Positions 8,476-16,998 of a DNA stretch of 64,000 bases are shown here, piece by piece. The stretch's first letter is position 1. Each line of letters starts with the position of its first letter. The stretch is from Martinezella calliandrae. Its GTDB lineage: Bacteria > Pseudomonadota > Alphaproteobacteria > Rhizobiales > Rhizobiaceae. The notes under the pieces are model-generated. The model was not told where the DNA came from, searched no databases, and worked only from the letters and a program-made list of their open reading frames with translations. The translations under genes and the position numbers were made by a program. The stretch is from contig NZ_JARFYN010000028.1 in NCBI RefSeq assembly GCF_030272695.1, positions 22,983 to 86,982 of the forward strand, given 5' to 3'.

Positions 8476-10866
8476 TCATAAGGCCATTTCCAGTGACTGA
8501 TTTCCGGCATGTCTTCGCCATATCGACGAATGTAGCGATGGTGTTCTTCGAGTTTGCCGCGGAAAAGCTTGACCGCATTCAGCCGCTTTTTCCTTCAGTC
8601 CCGGCACGCGTTCGATCGCCTCGATGGCGAGATGATAGCGATCGAGTTCGTTGAGAACAGTCATGTCGAACGGCGTTGTCGTTGTCCCTTCCTCGATGAA
8701 GCCGCGGACATGGATGTTATTATGGTTCGTGCGTCGATAGGTCAGGCGGTGGATCAGGTAGGGATAGCCGTGATAGGCGAAGATGACTGGTCGGTCCGGT
8801 GTGAACAGCCCGTCGAAGACCTTTTCGCTCAGTCCGTGCGGATGTTGTTCCTGGGACTGCAGTGCCATCAGGTCGACGACATTGACGACGCGGATCGATA
8901 GCTCCGGGATGTTCTGGCGGAGAAGGTCGACCGCCGCAAGCGTCTCCATGGTCGGCACGTCGCCGGCGCAGGCCATGACAACGTCGGGCTCCCCGGCGCT
9001 TTGTTCATTGCCGGCCCAATCCCAGATGCCGATGCCGGCCTCGCAATGTCTGGCGGCTTCAGCCATGGACAGCCATTGCAGTTCCGGCTGCTTGCCGGCG
9101 ACGATGACGTTGATGCGGTCATAGGTCTTCAGGCAATGGTCGCAGATCCACAGCAGCGTGTTGGCATCCGGCGGCAGATAGATGCGAACGGTGTCGGCCT
9201 TCTTGTTTGCGACGAGGTCAACGAAGCCGGGGTCCTGATGGCTGAAGCCGTTATGGTCTTGCCGCCAGACATGCGAAGTCAGCAGATAGTTCAGCGAGGA
9301 AATCGGTTTGCGCCACGGTAGCTCGCGCGAGACTTTCAGCCACTTGGCATGCTGGTTAAACATCGAATCGATGATGTGGATGAAGGCTTCGTAGCAGGAA
9401 AACAGGCCGTGGCGACCGGTCAACAGATAGCCCTCCAGCCAACCCTGGCACAGATGTTCGCTCAACACTTCCATCACCCGACCGTCACGCGCCAGACTGA
9501 CGTCATACGGCTTGATTTCCTCCATCCAGACACGGTCGGTCACTTCGAAGACGCTGCCAAGGCGGTTGGACTCCGTCTCGTCGGGACCGAAAATGCGAAA
9601 ATTGGCACTGTCAGCATTGAGGGTCAAAGTATCGCGGAGATAATGGCCAAGGATTTCGGTTGATTGTACCAGCGTTCTGCCACGCTCCTTAACAGCCACT
9701 GCATAAACGTCGATCGCAGGCGTTGTGAGTTCTTGGCGCAAGCTGCCGCCATTGGCATGGGGATTGGCGCCCATGCGTCGTTGGCCCATTGGCGCCAACG
9801 CGCGCAAATCGTCCTTCAGGCGCCCGTTGCTGTCGAAGAGATCCTGCGGATCATAGCTTTGCATCCAGTCTTCCAGGATCTTCCGATGGCCGGCATCCTC
9901 GCGGCAATTGGAAACCGGCACCTGATGTGCCCGCCAGAAGCCTTCCACCCTCTTGCCGTCTACTTCCTTGGGACCGGTCCAGCCCTTCGGGCTTCTGAGC
10001 ACGATCATCGGCCAGCGCGGGCAGAAATTGCCGGGTGCGCCGTAGCGGGCCTCATGTTGAATGGCGCGGATGCGATCGAAGGCCTGCTCGAAGGTCGCGG
10101 CCATGGCCTGATGCATCTTATGCGGTTCCGAACCTTCGACAAAGAACGGTTCGTAGCCGTAGCCGATGAAGAGGTGGCGCAGATCCTCGTCGCTGGCGCG
10201 GCCGAGAAGAGTGGGGTTGGCGATCTTATAGCCGTTGAGATGCAAGATCGGCAGTACGGCACCGTCGCGTGCGGGGTTGAGGAACTTGTTGGAATGCCAA
10301 CTCGCGGCCAACGGTCCGGTTTCGGCTTCACCATCGCCGACGACGCAGGCTGCGATCAGGTCGGGATTGTCGAAGACGGCGCCGTAGGCATGCACAAGGG
10401 CATAGCCGAGTTCGCCGCCCTCATGGATCGAACCGGGTGTCTCCGGGGCCGCATGGCTCGGAATGCCGCCTGGGAAGGAGAACTGACGGAAGAGCTTGCG
10501 CATGCCGTCCGTATTCTCGGGAATGTCCGGATAGATTTCGCTATAGGTGCCTTCGAGATAGGTATTGGCGACCATGCCGGGACCGCCATGGCCAGGGCCG
10601 CAGACATAGATGATATCGAGATCGCGGTTGCGGATGATCCAATTGAGATGAGCGTAGATAAAATTCAGTCCGGGCGTCGTGCCCCAATGGCCGAGAAGCC
10701 GAGGCTTGATATGCTCAGCCCTCAGCGGCTCGCGCAGCAATGGATTGTCGAGAAGATAGATCTGTCCCACCGATAGGTAGTTGGCCGCGCGCCAATAGCG
10801 GTCGATCAATGAAAGCTCGGCGGCATCAAGCACGCCGGCAGAATCTGCGATTACCTGTCTTTCCAT
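8476..10866 (-). CDS. xfp: Xylulose-5-phosphate/fructose-6-phosphate phosphoketolase, frameshifted C-terminus
   Basis: A 796-residue thiamine-diphosphate enzyme that cleaves xylulose 5-phosphate (or fructose 6-phosphate) with phosphate to acetyl phosphate plus an aldose phosphate. Family landmarks are 'GPGHGGPGMVANTYLEG', 'PGSIHEGGELGYALVHAYGA' and 'VVGDGEAETGPLA'. ATG 10866 follows GGAGC; the upstream extension looks non-coding. After 'VPGLKEK' the reading changes to an unrelated tail, whereas the neighbouring frame reads 'LFRGKLEEHHRYIRRYGEDM' then 'PEISHWKW', the normal ending, with a stop at 8451-8453. A single extra T in the run 8587-8591 explains this, by mutation or sequencing error. 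It lies 70 bp downstream of ackA and has an FNR-like box upstream, suggesting a micro-oxic acetyl-phosphate pathway. Confidence 0.9.
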   Translation of the reverse strand: MERQVIADSAGVLDAAELSLIDRYWRAANYLSVGQIYLLDNPLLREPLRAEHIKPRLLGHWGTTPGLNFIYAHLNWIIRNRDLDIIYVCGPGHGGPGMVANTYLEGTYSEIYPDIPENTDGMRKLFRQFSFPGGIPSHAAPETPGSIHEGGELGYALVHAYGAVFDNPDLIAACVVGDGEAETGPLAASWHSNKFLNPARDGAVLPILHLNGYKIANPTLLGRASDEDLRHLFIGYGYEPFFVEGSEPHKMHQAMAATFEQAFDRIRAIQHEARYGAPGNFCPRWPMIVLRSPKGWTGPKEVDGKRVEGFWRAHQVPVSNCREDAGHRKILEDWMQSYDPQDLFDSNGRLKDDLRALAPMGQRRMGANPHANGGSLRQELTTPAIDVYAVAVKERGRTLVQSTEILGHYLRDTLTLNADSANFRIFGPDETESNRLGSVFEVTDRVWMEEIKPYDVSLARDGRVMEVLSEHLCQGWLEGYLLTGRHGLFSCYEAFIHIIDSMFNQHAKWLKVSRELPWRKPISSLNYLLTSHVWRQDHNGFSHQDPGFVDLVANKKADTVRIYLPPDANTLLWICDHCLKTYDRINVIVAGKQPELQWLSMAEAARHCEAGIGIWDWAGNEQSAGEPDVVMACAGDVPTMETLAAVDLLRQNIPELSIRVVNVVDLMALQSQEQHPHGLSEKVFDGLFTPDRPVIFAYHGYPYLIHRLTYRRTNHNNIHVRGFIEEGTTTTPFDMTVLNELDRYHLAIEAIERVPGLKEKAAECGQAFPRQTRRTPSLHSSIWRRHAGNQSLEMAL

Positions 10867-10926
10867 GTGATTGCTCCGATTCAACGTGGTCGAATGCGAA
10901 GCTATCGTCGATGGAGCGAGGTGATT

Positions 10927-10940
10927 ATGATCTTTATCAC
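10927..10940 (-). promoter_or_regulatory. FNR/FixK-like box upstream of phosphoketolase gene
   Basis: ATGAT-CTTT-ATCAC (minus strand GTGAT-AAAG-ATCAT) matches the core TGAT-N4-ATCA of the FNR/FixK site, differing only at the outer bases. It is about 60-73 bp upstream of the phosphoketolase start and overlaps the end of ackA, a suitable place for an activator site of an internal promoter. Confidence 0.5.
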
Positions 10941-12121
10941 TCGCCCGCAAAAATCGACAGGGCCTCATCGGCAATGACCTGTTCTTCGTCCGTCGGAATG
11001 ACGAGCGCAGTCACGGAACTCGAAGAGGTGCTGACGATGGGCGCATTGGTTGCGTTCTGATCGCTGCCGATCTCTAAGCCAAGCCACCGCAGGCGGTTGC
11101 AGATCGCCGCACGAATTTCGGGCTGATGCTCGCCGATCCCGGCGGTGAAGATCACACCGTCAAGGCCGCCAAGGGTTACCGCCATCCGGCCGATCTCGCC
11201 GGCAATGCGAAGGCAAAACAAGTCGATCGCCTCTCGCGCATCCGCACGCGCGTCCTTCAGCAAATCGCGCGTGTCGGCGCTGATGCCGGAGACACCGATC
11301 AGACCGGACTTGTGGTAGAGCATGTCTTCCGCATCCTTCAGCGTCGCGCCTTTTTGCCCGAGCAGATGCAGCAGCACGCCGGGATCGAGCGTGCCGCAGC
11401 GCGTCGCCATCGGGATGCCGTCCAGCGTGGAAAATCCCATGCTGCAATCACGGCTTTCGCCGTTGTCGAGGGCGCAAAGGCTAGCCCCGCTGCCAAGATG
11501 GGCGACAACGACTTTGCCAGCGGCCGCCTTGGGTTCGCGCCTTTGCAGCTCGGTGGCGATGAAAGCATAGGAAAGTCCGTGAAAGCCGTAGCGTTTGATC
11601 CCCTGGTCGTGCAGAGCGCGCGGAAGAGCGAAGCGGCGAACGAGATCACTCTGCGTGGCGTGGAAGGCTGTGTCGAAGGAGGCGGTCTGTGCGACCGCCG
11701 GCCGTAGATGTTTGACTGCGCGGATCAGGCGCAGCGCCTGCGGCTGGTGCAACGGCGCGAGCGCCGTCAGCCCTTCAATATCGCGGATACTGGCGTCATT
11801 AAGACGCACCGGGCCGCTGAACATATCGCCTCCATGGACCACACGATGACCGATGGTGCTCAATTTAGAGATGTCAAAATGCTCGCCGAGGATCCCAAAA
11901 GTTTCCTCCACGACCTCTTGCAACCGTTCGCCTCTGTCCGTTTGCAGGGAGCGATCGAAAGATGTCGGACCTTCCGTCAAATGGAAGGTGAGGGGGCGAC
12001 GGCGGAAATCGATCAGTCCCTTGCCGATGCGGTGAGCTTTATCCGCCTTGATCTCGAAAAGGCCGATTTTGACCGTCGACGACCCAGCATTGAAAGTCAG
12101 AAGCAGGTTTCCGTTCCGCAT
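10937..12121 (-). CDS. ackA: Acetate kinase
   Basis: A 394-residue cytoplasmic enzyme that interconverts acetyl phosphate + ADP and acetate + ATP. ASKHA-fold landmarks are the N-terminal 'NAGSSTVKIGLFE', 'GHRVVHGG', 'FDTAFHA', 'RYGFHGLSYAF', 'HLGSGASLCA' and 'FTAGIGEHQPEIR'. Length is normal. It is transcribed ahead of phosphoketolase, so the pair would turn pentose phosphates into acetate with ATP gain. The 195 bp between it and the cydX end should hold its promoter. No phosphotransacetylase gene is nearby. Confidence 0.95.
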   Translation of the reverse strand: MRNGNLLLTFNAGSSTVKIGLFEIKADKAHRIGKGLIDFRRRPLTFHLTEGPTSFDRSLQTDRGERLQEVVEETFGILGEHFDISKLSTIGHRVVHGGDMFSGPVRLNDASIRDIEGLTALAPLHQPQALRLIRAVKHLRPAVAQTASFDTAFHATQSDLVRRFALPRALHDQGIKRYGFHGLSYAFIATELQRREPKAAAGKVVVAHLGSGASLCALDNGESRDCSMGFSTLDGIPMATRCGTLDPGVLLHLLGQKGATLKDAEDMLYHKSGLIGVSGISADTRDLLKDARADAREAIDLFCLRIAGEIGRMAVTLGGLDGVIFTAGIGEHQPEIRAAICNRLRWLGLEIGSDQNATNAPIVSTSSSSVTALVIPTDEEQVIADEALSIFAGE

Positions 12122-12316
12122 AGTGCCAGCCTTATCAAAGGAATATCTGTCAGTAGAGAAGTGGACGCACCGTCTCGCACAAAGTCGGGACGGCCGTCAA
12201 ACTGCAAGGAAACACGGCAGTAAAAGGCATTTGATTGCCGCTTGCTCCGTTGAAACTGGACTGTCAGGCCAGGCGCGACGGCAGAGCCGCGCCTGCAGCA
12301 ATTTGAAAGACCGGCT

Positions 12317-12442
12317 TCAGCGGGTCTTCTTGGTCAGTTCTTTCGCCTTTTTATTGTCCTCGACGATTTCATACCACATTGCGTTGAGGACGGCGAAGGC
12401 TGCAGCGAGAGGGAAGCCGAGAAGCCAGGCAAAATACCACAT
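12317..12442 (-). CDS. cydX: Cytochrome bd small subunit CydX
   Basis: A 41-residue membrane protein beginning 'MWYFAWLLGFPLAAAFAVLN' and continuing 'AMWYEIVED' before a Lys-rich tail. This is the CydX/YbgT pattern: one transmembrane helix with the conserved Trp-Tyr at the start and a Glu-containing end of the helix. ATG 12442 follows AGGAG. It sits 21 bp after cydB on the same strand, the usual place. CydX stabilises the heme centres of the CydAB oxidase. Confidence 0.92.
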   Translation of the reverse strand: MWYFAWLLGFPLAAAFAVLNAMWYEIVEDNKKAKELTKKTR

Positions 12443-12463
12443 GTTTTTTCTCCTATCGTCAAA

Positions 12464-13618
12464 TCAGTAGGCGTGGTGGCTCTTGTCGCTGACTGCCCCG
12501 GCGTCGATCTTGCCCCAGAGCACCCGGTAAACCCAGGCGGTATAGAGCAGGATGATCGGCAGGAAGAGCACCGCCACGACGAGCATGATGAACAGCGTCA
12601 TGTGGCTTGAGGATGCGTCCCAGACTGTGAGACTGGAGCGAGGATCAAGCGAGGAGGGCAGGATAAAGGGGAACATCGAGACGCCAACCGTCGAGATGAT
12701 GCCGAACAGGGCGAGCTTGCTGAAGAGCAGCGGTGCCACTTCACGCCGGGCAAGCATCGACAGAAGGGCCGCGATCGCGCCAAGGAGGCCGAGGATCGGA
12801 GCAATCATCATCCAGGGATGGCTGACATAATTGGCGAACCAGGCGCCAGGCGCGCGATCGACGGTCTTAAGCAGCGGATTGGATGGGCCGGCCGGGTTGA
12901 TCTCGCTGGTGATGTGATAGCCCTCGACGCCGTACCAGAGGGCAACGCCGCCGAGCGCGAAGAGCACGATCGTTGCGAGCGCTGCCAAGCTGCCATAGCG
13001 ACGGGCCCGATCGGCGACGACGCCGTCTGTCTTCAACTGTAGCCATGCCGCGCCATGCATTGCAAGCATGGCGACGGAGAGCAGACCGCAGAGCAATGCA
13101 TAGGGATTAAGCAGTTCAAAAAAAGAGCCCTCATAATAGATCCGCATGTCATCGGCGAAGCGAAACGGCACGCCCTGCAGGACGTTGCCGACGGCGACGC
13201 CGAAGATAAGGGAAGGAACGAAACCGCCGATGAACAGCGCCCAGTCCCAGCCTGCTTTCCAGCGAGCACTCTCGCGCTTGGAGCGGTATTTGAACGCAAC
13301 CGGCCTGAGGATGAGCGCGAAGAGGACCGCAAACATCGCCAGATAGAAGCCGGAGAAGGAGACCGCGTAAAGCGGCGGCCAGGCGGCGAAGATTGCGCCA
13401 CCCCCGAGGATCAGCCAGACCTGGTTTCCTTCCCAGGTCGCGCCGATCGCATTGATGGCGATGCGCCGTTCGGTATCGGTCTTCGCGACGAAGGGCAGAA
13501 GTGTGCCGATACCGAGATCGAAGCCGTCGGTCACCGCAAAGTTGATCAGCAGAACGCCGAGCAGCAGCCACCAGATGATGCGCAAGGTCTCATAGTCGAT
13601 CAGTTGATGCAGGATCAT
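12464..13618 (-). CDS. cydB: Cytochrome bd ubiquinol oxidase subunit II
   Basis: A 384-residue integral membrane subunit of the high-affinity quinol oxidase. The start 'MILHQLIDYETLRIIWW' at 13618 gives the family N-terminus and lies 5 bp after the cydA stop; an upstream in-frame extension overlaps cydA and is not part of the protein. Landmarks are 'FAVTDGFDLGIGTLLPF' and 'NAIGATWEGNQVWLILGGGA', with about eight to nine membrane helices. It pairs with CydA and CydX. Confidence 0.96.
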   Translation of the reverse strand: MILHQLIDYETLRIIWWLLLGVLLINFAVTDGFDLGIGTLLPFVAKTDTERRIAINAIGATWEGNQVWLILGGGAIFAAWPPLYAVSFSGFYLAMFAVLFALILRPVAFKYRSKRESARWKAGWDWALFIGGFVPSLIFGVAVGNVLQGVPFRFADDMRIYYEGSFFELLNPYALLCGLLSVAMLAMHGAAWLQLKTDGVVADRARRYGSLAALATIVLFALGGVALWYGVEGYHITSEINPAGPSNPLLKTVDRAPGAWFANYVSHPWMMIAPILGLLGAIAALLSMLARREVAPLLFSKLALFGIISTVGVSMFPFILPSSLDPRSSLTVWDASSSHMTLFIMLVVAVLFLPIILLYTAWVYRVLWGKIDAGAVSDKSHHAY

Positions 13619-13623
13619 GATGG

Positions 13624-15225
13624 TTACTCCGCAGCAGAAACGAGGGTTTCGGAAACAAGGTCGGCTTCGGGCTCGTCGTCCGGTTCCGGGCCATTGCGAA
13701 TGGCTCTGACCATCAGGCTCATCTCGATGACGATCAGCGCGGTGTAGATCGCAGCGAAGCCGATGAGAGTGAGAAGCACGGCGCCGGCTCCGAGATGAGA
13801 GACGGCGGCGGCCGTCGGCAGCACGCCTTCGATAATCCAAGGCTGGCGGCCGAACTCGGCAACGATCCAGCCAAACTCGATGGCAACCCAGGGAAGCGGG
13901 ATGGCAAAGACGGCGATCGTGAGCAACAGGGGATAGCGGTCGAGCTGGCGGCGGGCGGACAGCAAGAAGAAGGTCGCCGTCAGCAGGATGAAGAACATGC
14001 CGAGACCGACCATGACGCGGAAGGTCCAGAAGAGGGTCGGCACGTTGGGAATGGTATCGCGCGCGGCCTGATCGATCTGCGCATCGCTCGCCTGGCGAGG
14101 ATCGTCGACATAGCGCTTCAGAAGCAGGGCGTAGCCGAGTTCATGGCCGATATCTTCGAATGAGGCGCGCGCCTGCTCGATGGACGTATCCTGCGCTGTG
14201 GCACCGGCAGCGGCCGGCTGGGCGGCGCGGATTTTCAACAGTGCGTCGTAGGCCTTGATGCCGTCGCGGATGCGGGTCTTGGCCTGCTCCTCAAGCTGGT
14301 TGATGCCGGGGATTTCGGTGGTCAGCGAACGGGTACCGATCAGGCCCATGACCCACGGGATGCGCACTGCAAAATGGGTTTCGCGTGCTTGCTGATCCGG
14401 AAAGCCGAAGGCGGTAAAGGCGGCCGGTGCCGGCTCGGTCTCCCACATGGCCTCGATCGCCGCGAGCTTCATTTTCTGGTGCTCGGTCGAGAGATAACCG
14501 CTTTCGTCACCGAGAACGACGACCGACAATGCCGAAGCGAGGCCGAAGGAGGCGGCGACCGTCATCGAGCGCTTGGCGATCTCTATGTGGCGGCCTTTCA
14601 GCATGTACCAGGCCGAAACGCCGAGCACGAAGATGGATGCGCAGACATAGCCGGCCGACACGGTATGAACGAATTTTGCCTGGGCGACCGGATTGAAGAC
14701 AACATCGAAGAAGCTCGTGATCTCCATTCGCATGGTCTGCGGATTGAGCGCCGAGCCGACCGGATTCTGCATCCAGCCATTGGCGATGAGGATCCAGAGT
14801 GCGGAGAAGTTGGAGCCGAGGGCGACCGCCCAGGTGGTGACGAGGTGTCCGACTTTGGAGAGCCTGTCCCAGCCGAAGAAGAACAGGCCGACGAAGGTCG
14901 CCTCCAGGAAGAAGGCCATCAGGCCCTCGATCGCCAGCGGCGCGCCGAAGATGTCGCCGACGTAATAGCTGTAATAACTCCAGTTCATGCCGAACTGGAA
15001 TTCCATGACGATGCCGGTTGCGACGCCAAGCACGAAGTTGATGCCGAACAGCGTGCCCCAGAATTTGGTCATCTGGCGCCAGATCTGGCGTCCAGTCATG
15101 ACGTAGGTCGTCTCCATGATGGCGAGCAATACGGAGAGGCCGAGCGTCAGCGGCACGAACAGGAAGTGATAGAGCGCAGTCATGGCGAACTGCAGGCGCG
15201 ATAGCGCCACGATGTCGAATTCCAT
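13624..15225 (-). CDS. cydA: Cytochrome bd ubiquinol oxidase subunit I
   Basis: A 533-residue heme-carrying subunit that oxidises ubiquinol and reduces O2 in the inner membrane. The N-terminus 'SRLQFAMTALYHFLFVPLTL' contains the heme b595 ligand His (H20). Other landmarks are 'GWIVAEFGRQPW' and a quinol-loop region of moderate (short Q-loop) length rich in Ala/Gln. It is slightly longer than the E. coli protein. ATG 15225 is preceded by a GGGAG-type site. The operon order is regulator, cydD, cydC, cydA, cydB, cydX. The 81-bp gap before it contains a small GC-rich stem (ACGGCGC/GCGCCGT) and could carry an extra promoter or processing site. Confidence 0.96.
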   Translation of the reverse strand: MEFDIVALSRLQFAMTALYHFLFVPLTLGLSVLLAIMETTYVMTGRQIWRQMTKFWGTLFGINFVLGVATGIVMEFQFGMNWSYYSYYVGDIFGAPLAIEGLMAFFLEATFVGLFFFGWDRLSKVGHLVTTWAVALGSNFSALWILIANGWMQNPVGSALNPQTMRMEITSFFDVVFNPVAQAKFVHTVSAGYVCASIFVLGVSAWYMLKGRHIEIAKRSMTVAASFGLASALSVVVLGDESGYLSTEHQKMKLAAIEAMWETEPAPAAFTAFGFPDQQARETHFAVRIPWVMGLIGTRSLTTEIPGINQLEEQAKTRIRDGIKAYDALLKIRAAQPAAAGATAQDTSIEQARASFEDIGHELGYALLLKRYVDDPRQASDAQIDQAARDTIPNVPTLFWTFRVMVGLGMFFILLTATFFLLSARRQLDRYPLLLTIAVFAIPLPWVAIEFGWIVAEFGRQPWIIEGVLPTAAAVSHLGAGAVLLTLIGFAAIYTALIVIEMSLMVRAIRNGPEPDDEPEADLVSETLVSAAE

Positions 15226-15306
15226 AGTATTTCTCCCACGGTCCCACGGGGTTTGGTCTATACGGCGCTATTCGACGCGCCGTCTTTTCACGGTCAGTCT
15301 GCCGCC

Positions 15307-16998
15307 TCAGTCCGGTCGCAGCCGGTTAAGGATGGCGTCGAATTCTTGCTCGCCGCGTCGTGCCGTCGCGGTAATGCGGCCATGTTCGAGCATGGCGATG
15401 CTATCGCCGATCGCGGCTTCACGGCGGATATGCGTGGCGATGACGAGGCTGCGGCCGGAGGCATTGGCGGCGATCTCTCCCAACACGGCGCAGGCAGTCT
15501 CCGCGTCGAGCCCTTCAGTCGGTTCGTCGAGCAGCCAGAGCGGCGTGTCGCGCAGGAAAAGCCGGGCCAGCGCCAGGCGGCGCGATTGTCCGCCCGACAG
15601 GCCGGCGCCGCCTTCACCGAGGCGCGCTGAAAGCCTTTTCGGCAAGGCCTGGATATCGGCGAGAAGGCCAGCGGCCTCCAGCGCCTGACGGAGCCGTTCG
15701 TCGCTTGCAAGCGGGTCGGCGAGCAAAAGGTTGTCGCGGATCGTATCGTTAAATAGCTCAGTGCGCTGCGTAAGGGTCGTTGCCCTGAGGCGGGTGATTG
15801 TTCCTGAAGCCGGAGCGATTTCGCCGGCAAGCAGGGCTAGCAGTGTCGATTTTCCGGCGCCGCTTGCGCCGACGAGGGCAAGCCGCCCACCGGCGGCCAG
15901 CGACAGGGAAAGATTTTCAATCGCCGGATACCGTGCTTTCTCGTAGGACGCGCTGACGGCCTTCAACTGGAATGCATAGCCTTCGGCTGGCTGCGTGATC
16001 TCCGAGGCCAGATCTTCCGTCGCCAGGCGCGGGGCGATACGCCGGGCGGCAAGCAGCGTGCGGCCGAGCTCCAACGCTCCGCGACGTAGCGCCGCAAACG
16101 GTTCCGTCGCGGCAAAGGCGATCAGCAGACCGAAAGCAGCGGCCGGCGCGCCAATGGTGCCGTATTTTGCCAGTGCGGCAACGGTCAGGAGCGTGGCTGT
16201 CAAGAGAAGCGTCGAGGCGAGCGAGAAGCCGGTATTGACGATATATTCGATCCTGTTCAACTCATGATCCGCTTCGCCGAGACGCCGGTCGGCATCGTCA
16301 ATCGCGACACGTTGCGCAAGCAGGCGGCCGGCCATGGCAAGATCCGTTTGGCCGGCGACCAGATCGATGACGCGCGCACGGAGCGCTTCCATCGCATGGG
16401 CACGGCGGCGTCCGGGCTTCATTGCCATCCGCCCGGCGATCAAGGGAATGCCAAGGCCGGTGGTAACGAGCCAAAGGCCGACCAAAATACCCAAGATCGG
16501 CTGCATCAAGCCCTGCGCAATGCCGATGGCGAGAGCTGACAGCAAAGCGACGCCTGCCGGCAGCAATACGCGTAGGTAAAGCGAATCCAACGCATCGATA
16601 TCGGCCGTCAGCCGGAACAGCAGCTTGGCAGGCCGGCGCATCATGTCTGCGGCGGCGCCCGGCGCCGCCCAGCCGCGAAAGAGCCTTTCGCGCAACGCCG
16701 CGAGAACGCGCAGGGTAACGTCATGGGTCACCAGCCGCTCGCCATAGCGCGCTGCCGTGCGGCCGATGGCAAGCAGGCGAATGCCGGCCGATGGCGCGAA
16801 GACGTCGAAGACGATGGCGCTCGTGGCGGAGACCCCGGCAAGCGCGGTCGCGGTGATGAACCAGCCGGAAAGACCGAGCAATCCTGCACCCGCCAGCACG
16901 GCCAAAGCCGATAGCGCCGCACCGAGGTAGAGACCGCGTCCGCGTTCTGCATGAAACAGGCGGATGACCGGCAGAAGCGTTGTGAGGCTCCGTTTCAT
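15307..16998 (-). CDS. cydC: CydC, thiol (glutathione/cysteine) ABC exporter subunit
   Basis: A 563-residue ABC half-transporter: a membrane domain (about 15-300) and an ATPase domain with Walker A GASGAGKST, signature LSGGQ and Walker B 'LWLLDEPTEGLD'. CydDC heterodimers export reduced thiols to the periplasm and are needed to assemble cytochrome bd. It overlaps cydD by ATGA (16995-16998) and is followed by cydA, which supports its naming as CydC. Confidence 0.93.
   Translation of the reverse strand: MKRSLTTLLPVIRLFHAERGRGLYLGAALSALAVLAGAGLLGLSGWFITATALAGVSATSAIVFDVFAPSAGIRLLAIGRTAARYGERLVTHDVTLRVLAALRERLFRGWAAPGAAADMMRRPAKLLFRLTADIDALDSLYLRVLLPAGVALLSALAIGIAQGLMQPILGILVGLWLVTTGLGIPLIAGRMAMKPGRRRAHAMEALRARVIDLVAGQTDLAMAGRLLAQRVAIDDADRRLGEADHELNRIEYIVNTGFSLASTLLLTATLLTVAALAKYGTIGAPAAAFGLLIAFAATEPFAALRRGALELGRTLLAARRIAPRLATEDLASEITQPAEGYAFQLKAVSASYEKARYPAIENLSLSLAAGGRLALVGASGAGKSTLLALLAGEIAPASGTITRLRATTLTQRTELFNDTIRDNLLLADPLASDERLRQALEAAGLLADIQALPKRLSARLGEGGAGLSGGQSRRLALARLFLRDTPLWLLDEPTEGLDAETACAVLGEIAANASGRSLVIATHIRREAAIGDSIAMLEHGRITATARRGEQEFDAILNRLRPD

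Noticed and set aside
8228..8654. Open frames on both strands past the phosphoketolase end
   Set aside because: They are explained by the phosphoketolase 3' end in a shifted frame and its antisense.
9664..10776. Long plus-strand frame (370 residues)
   Set aside because: It is antisense to phosphoketolase, with no ribosome site and an antisense-like composition.
14374..15204. Long plus-strand frame opposite cydA
   Set aside because: It is rich in Asp/Glu/Arg/Gly as expected for antisense of a membrane protein; cydA is certain.
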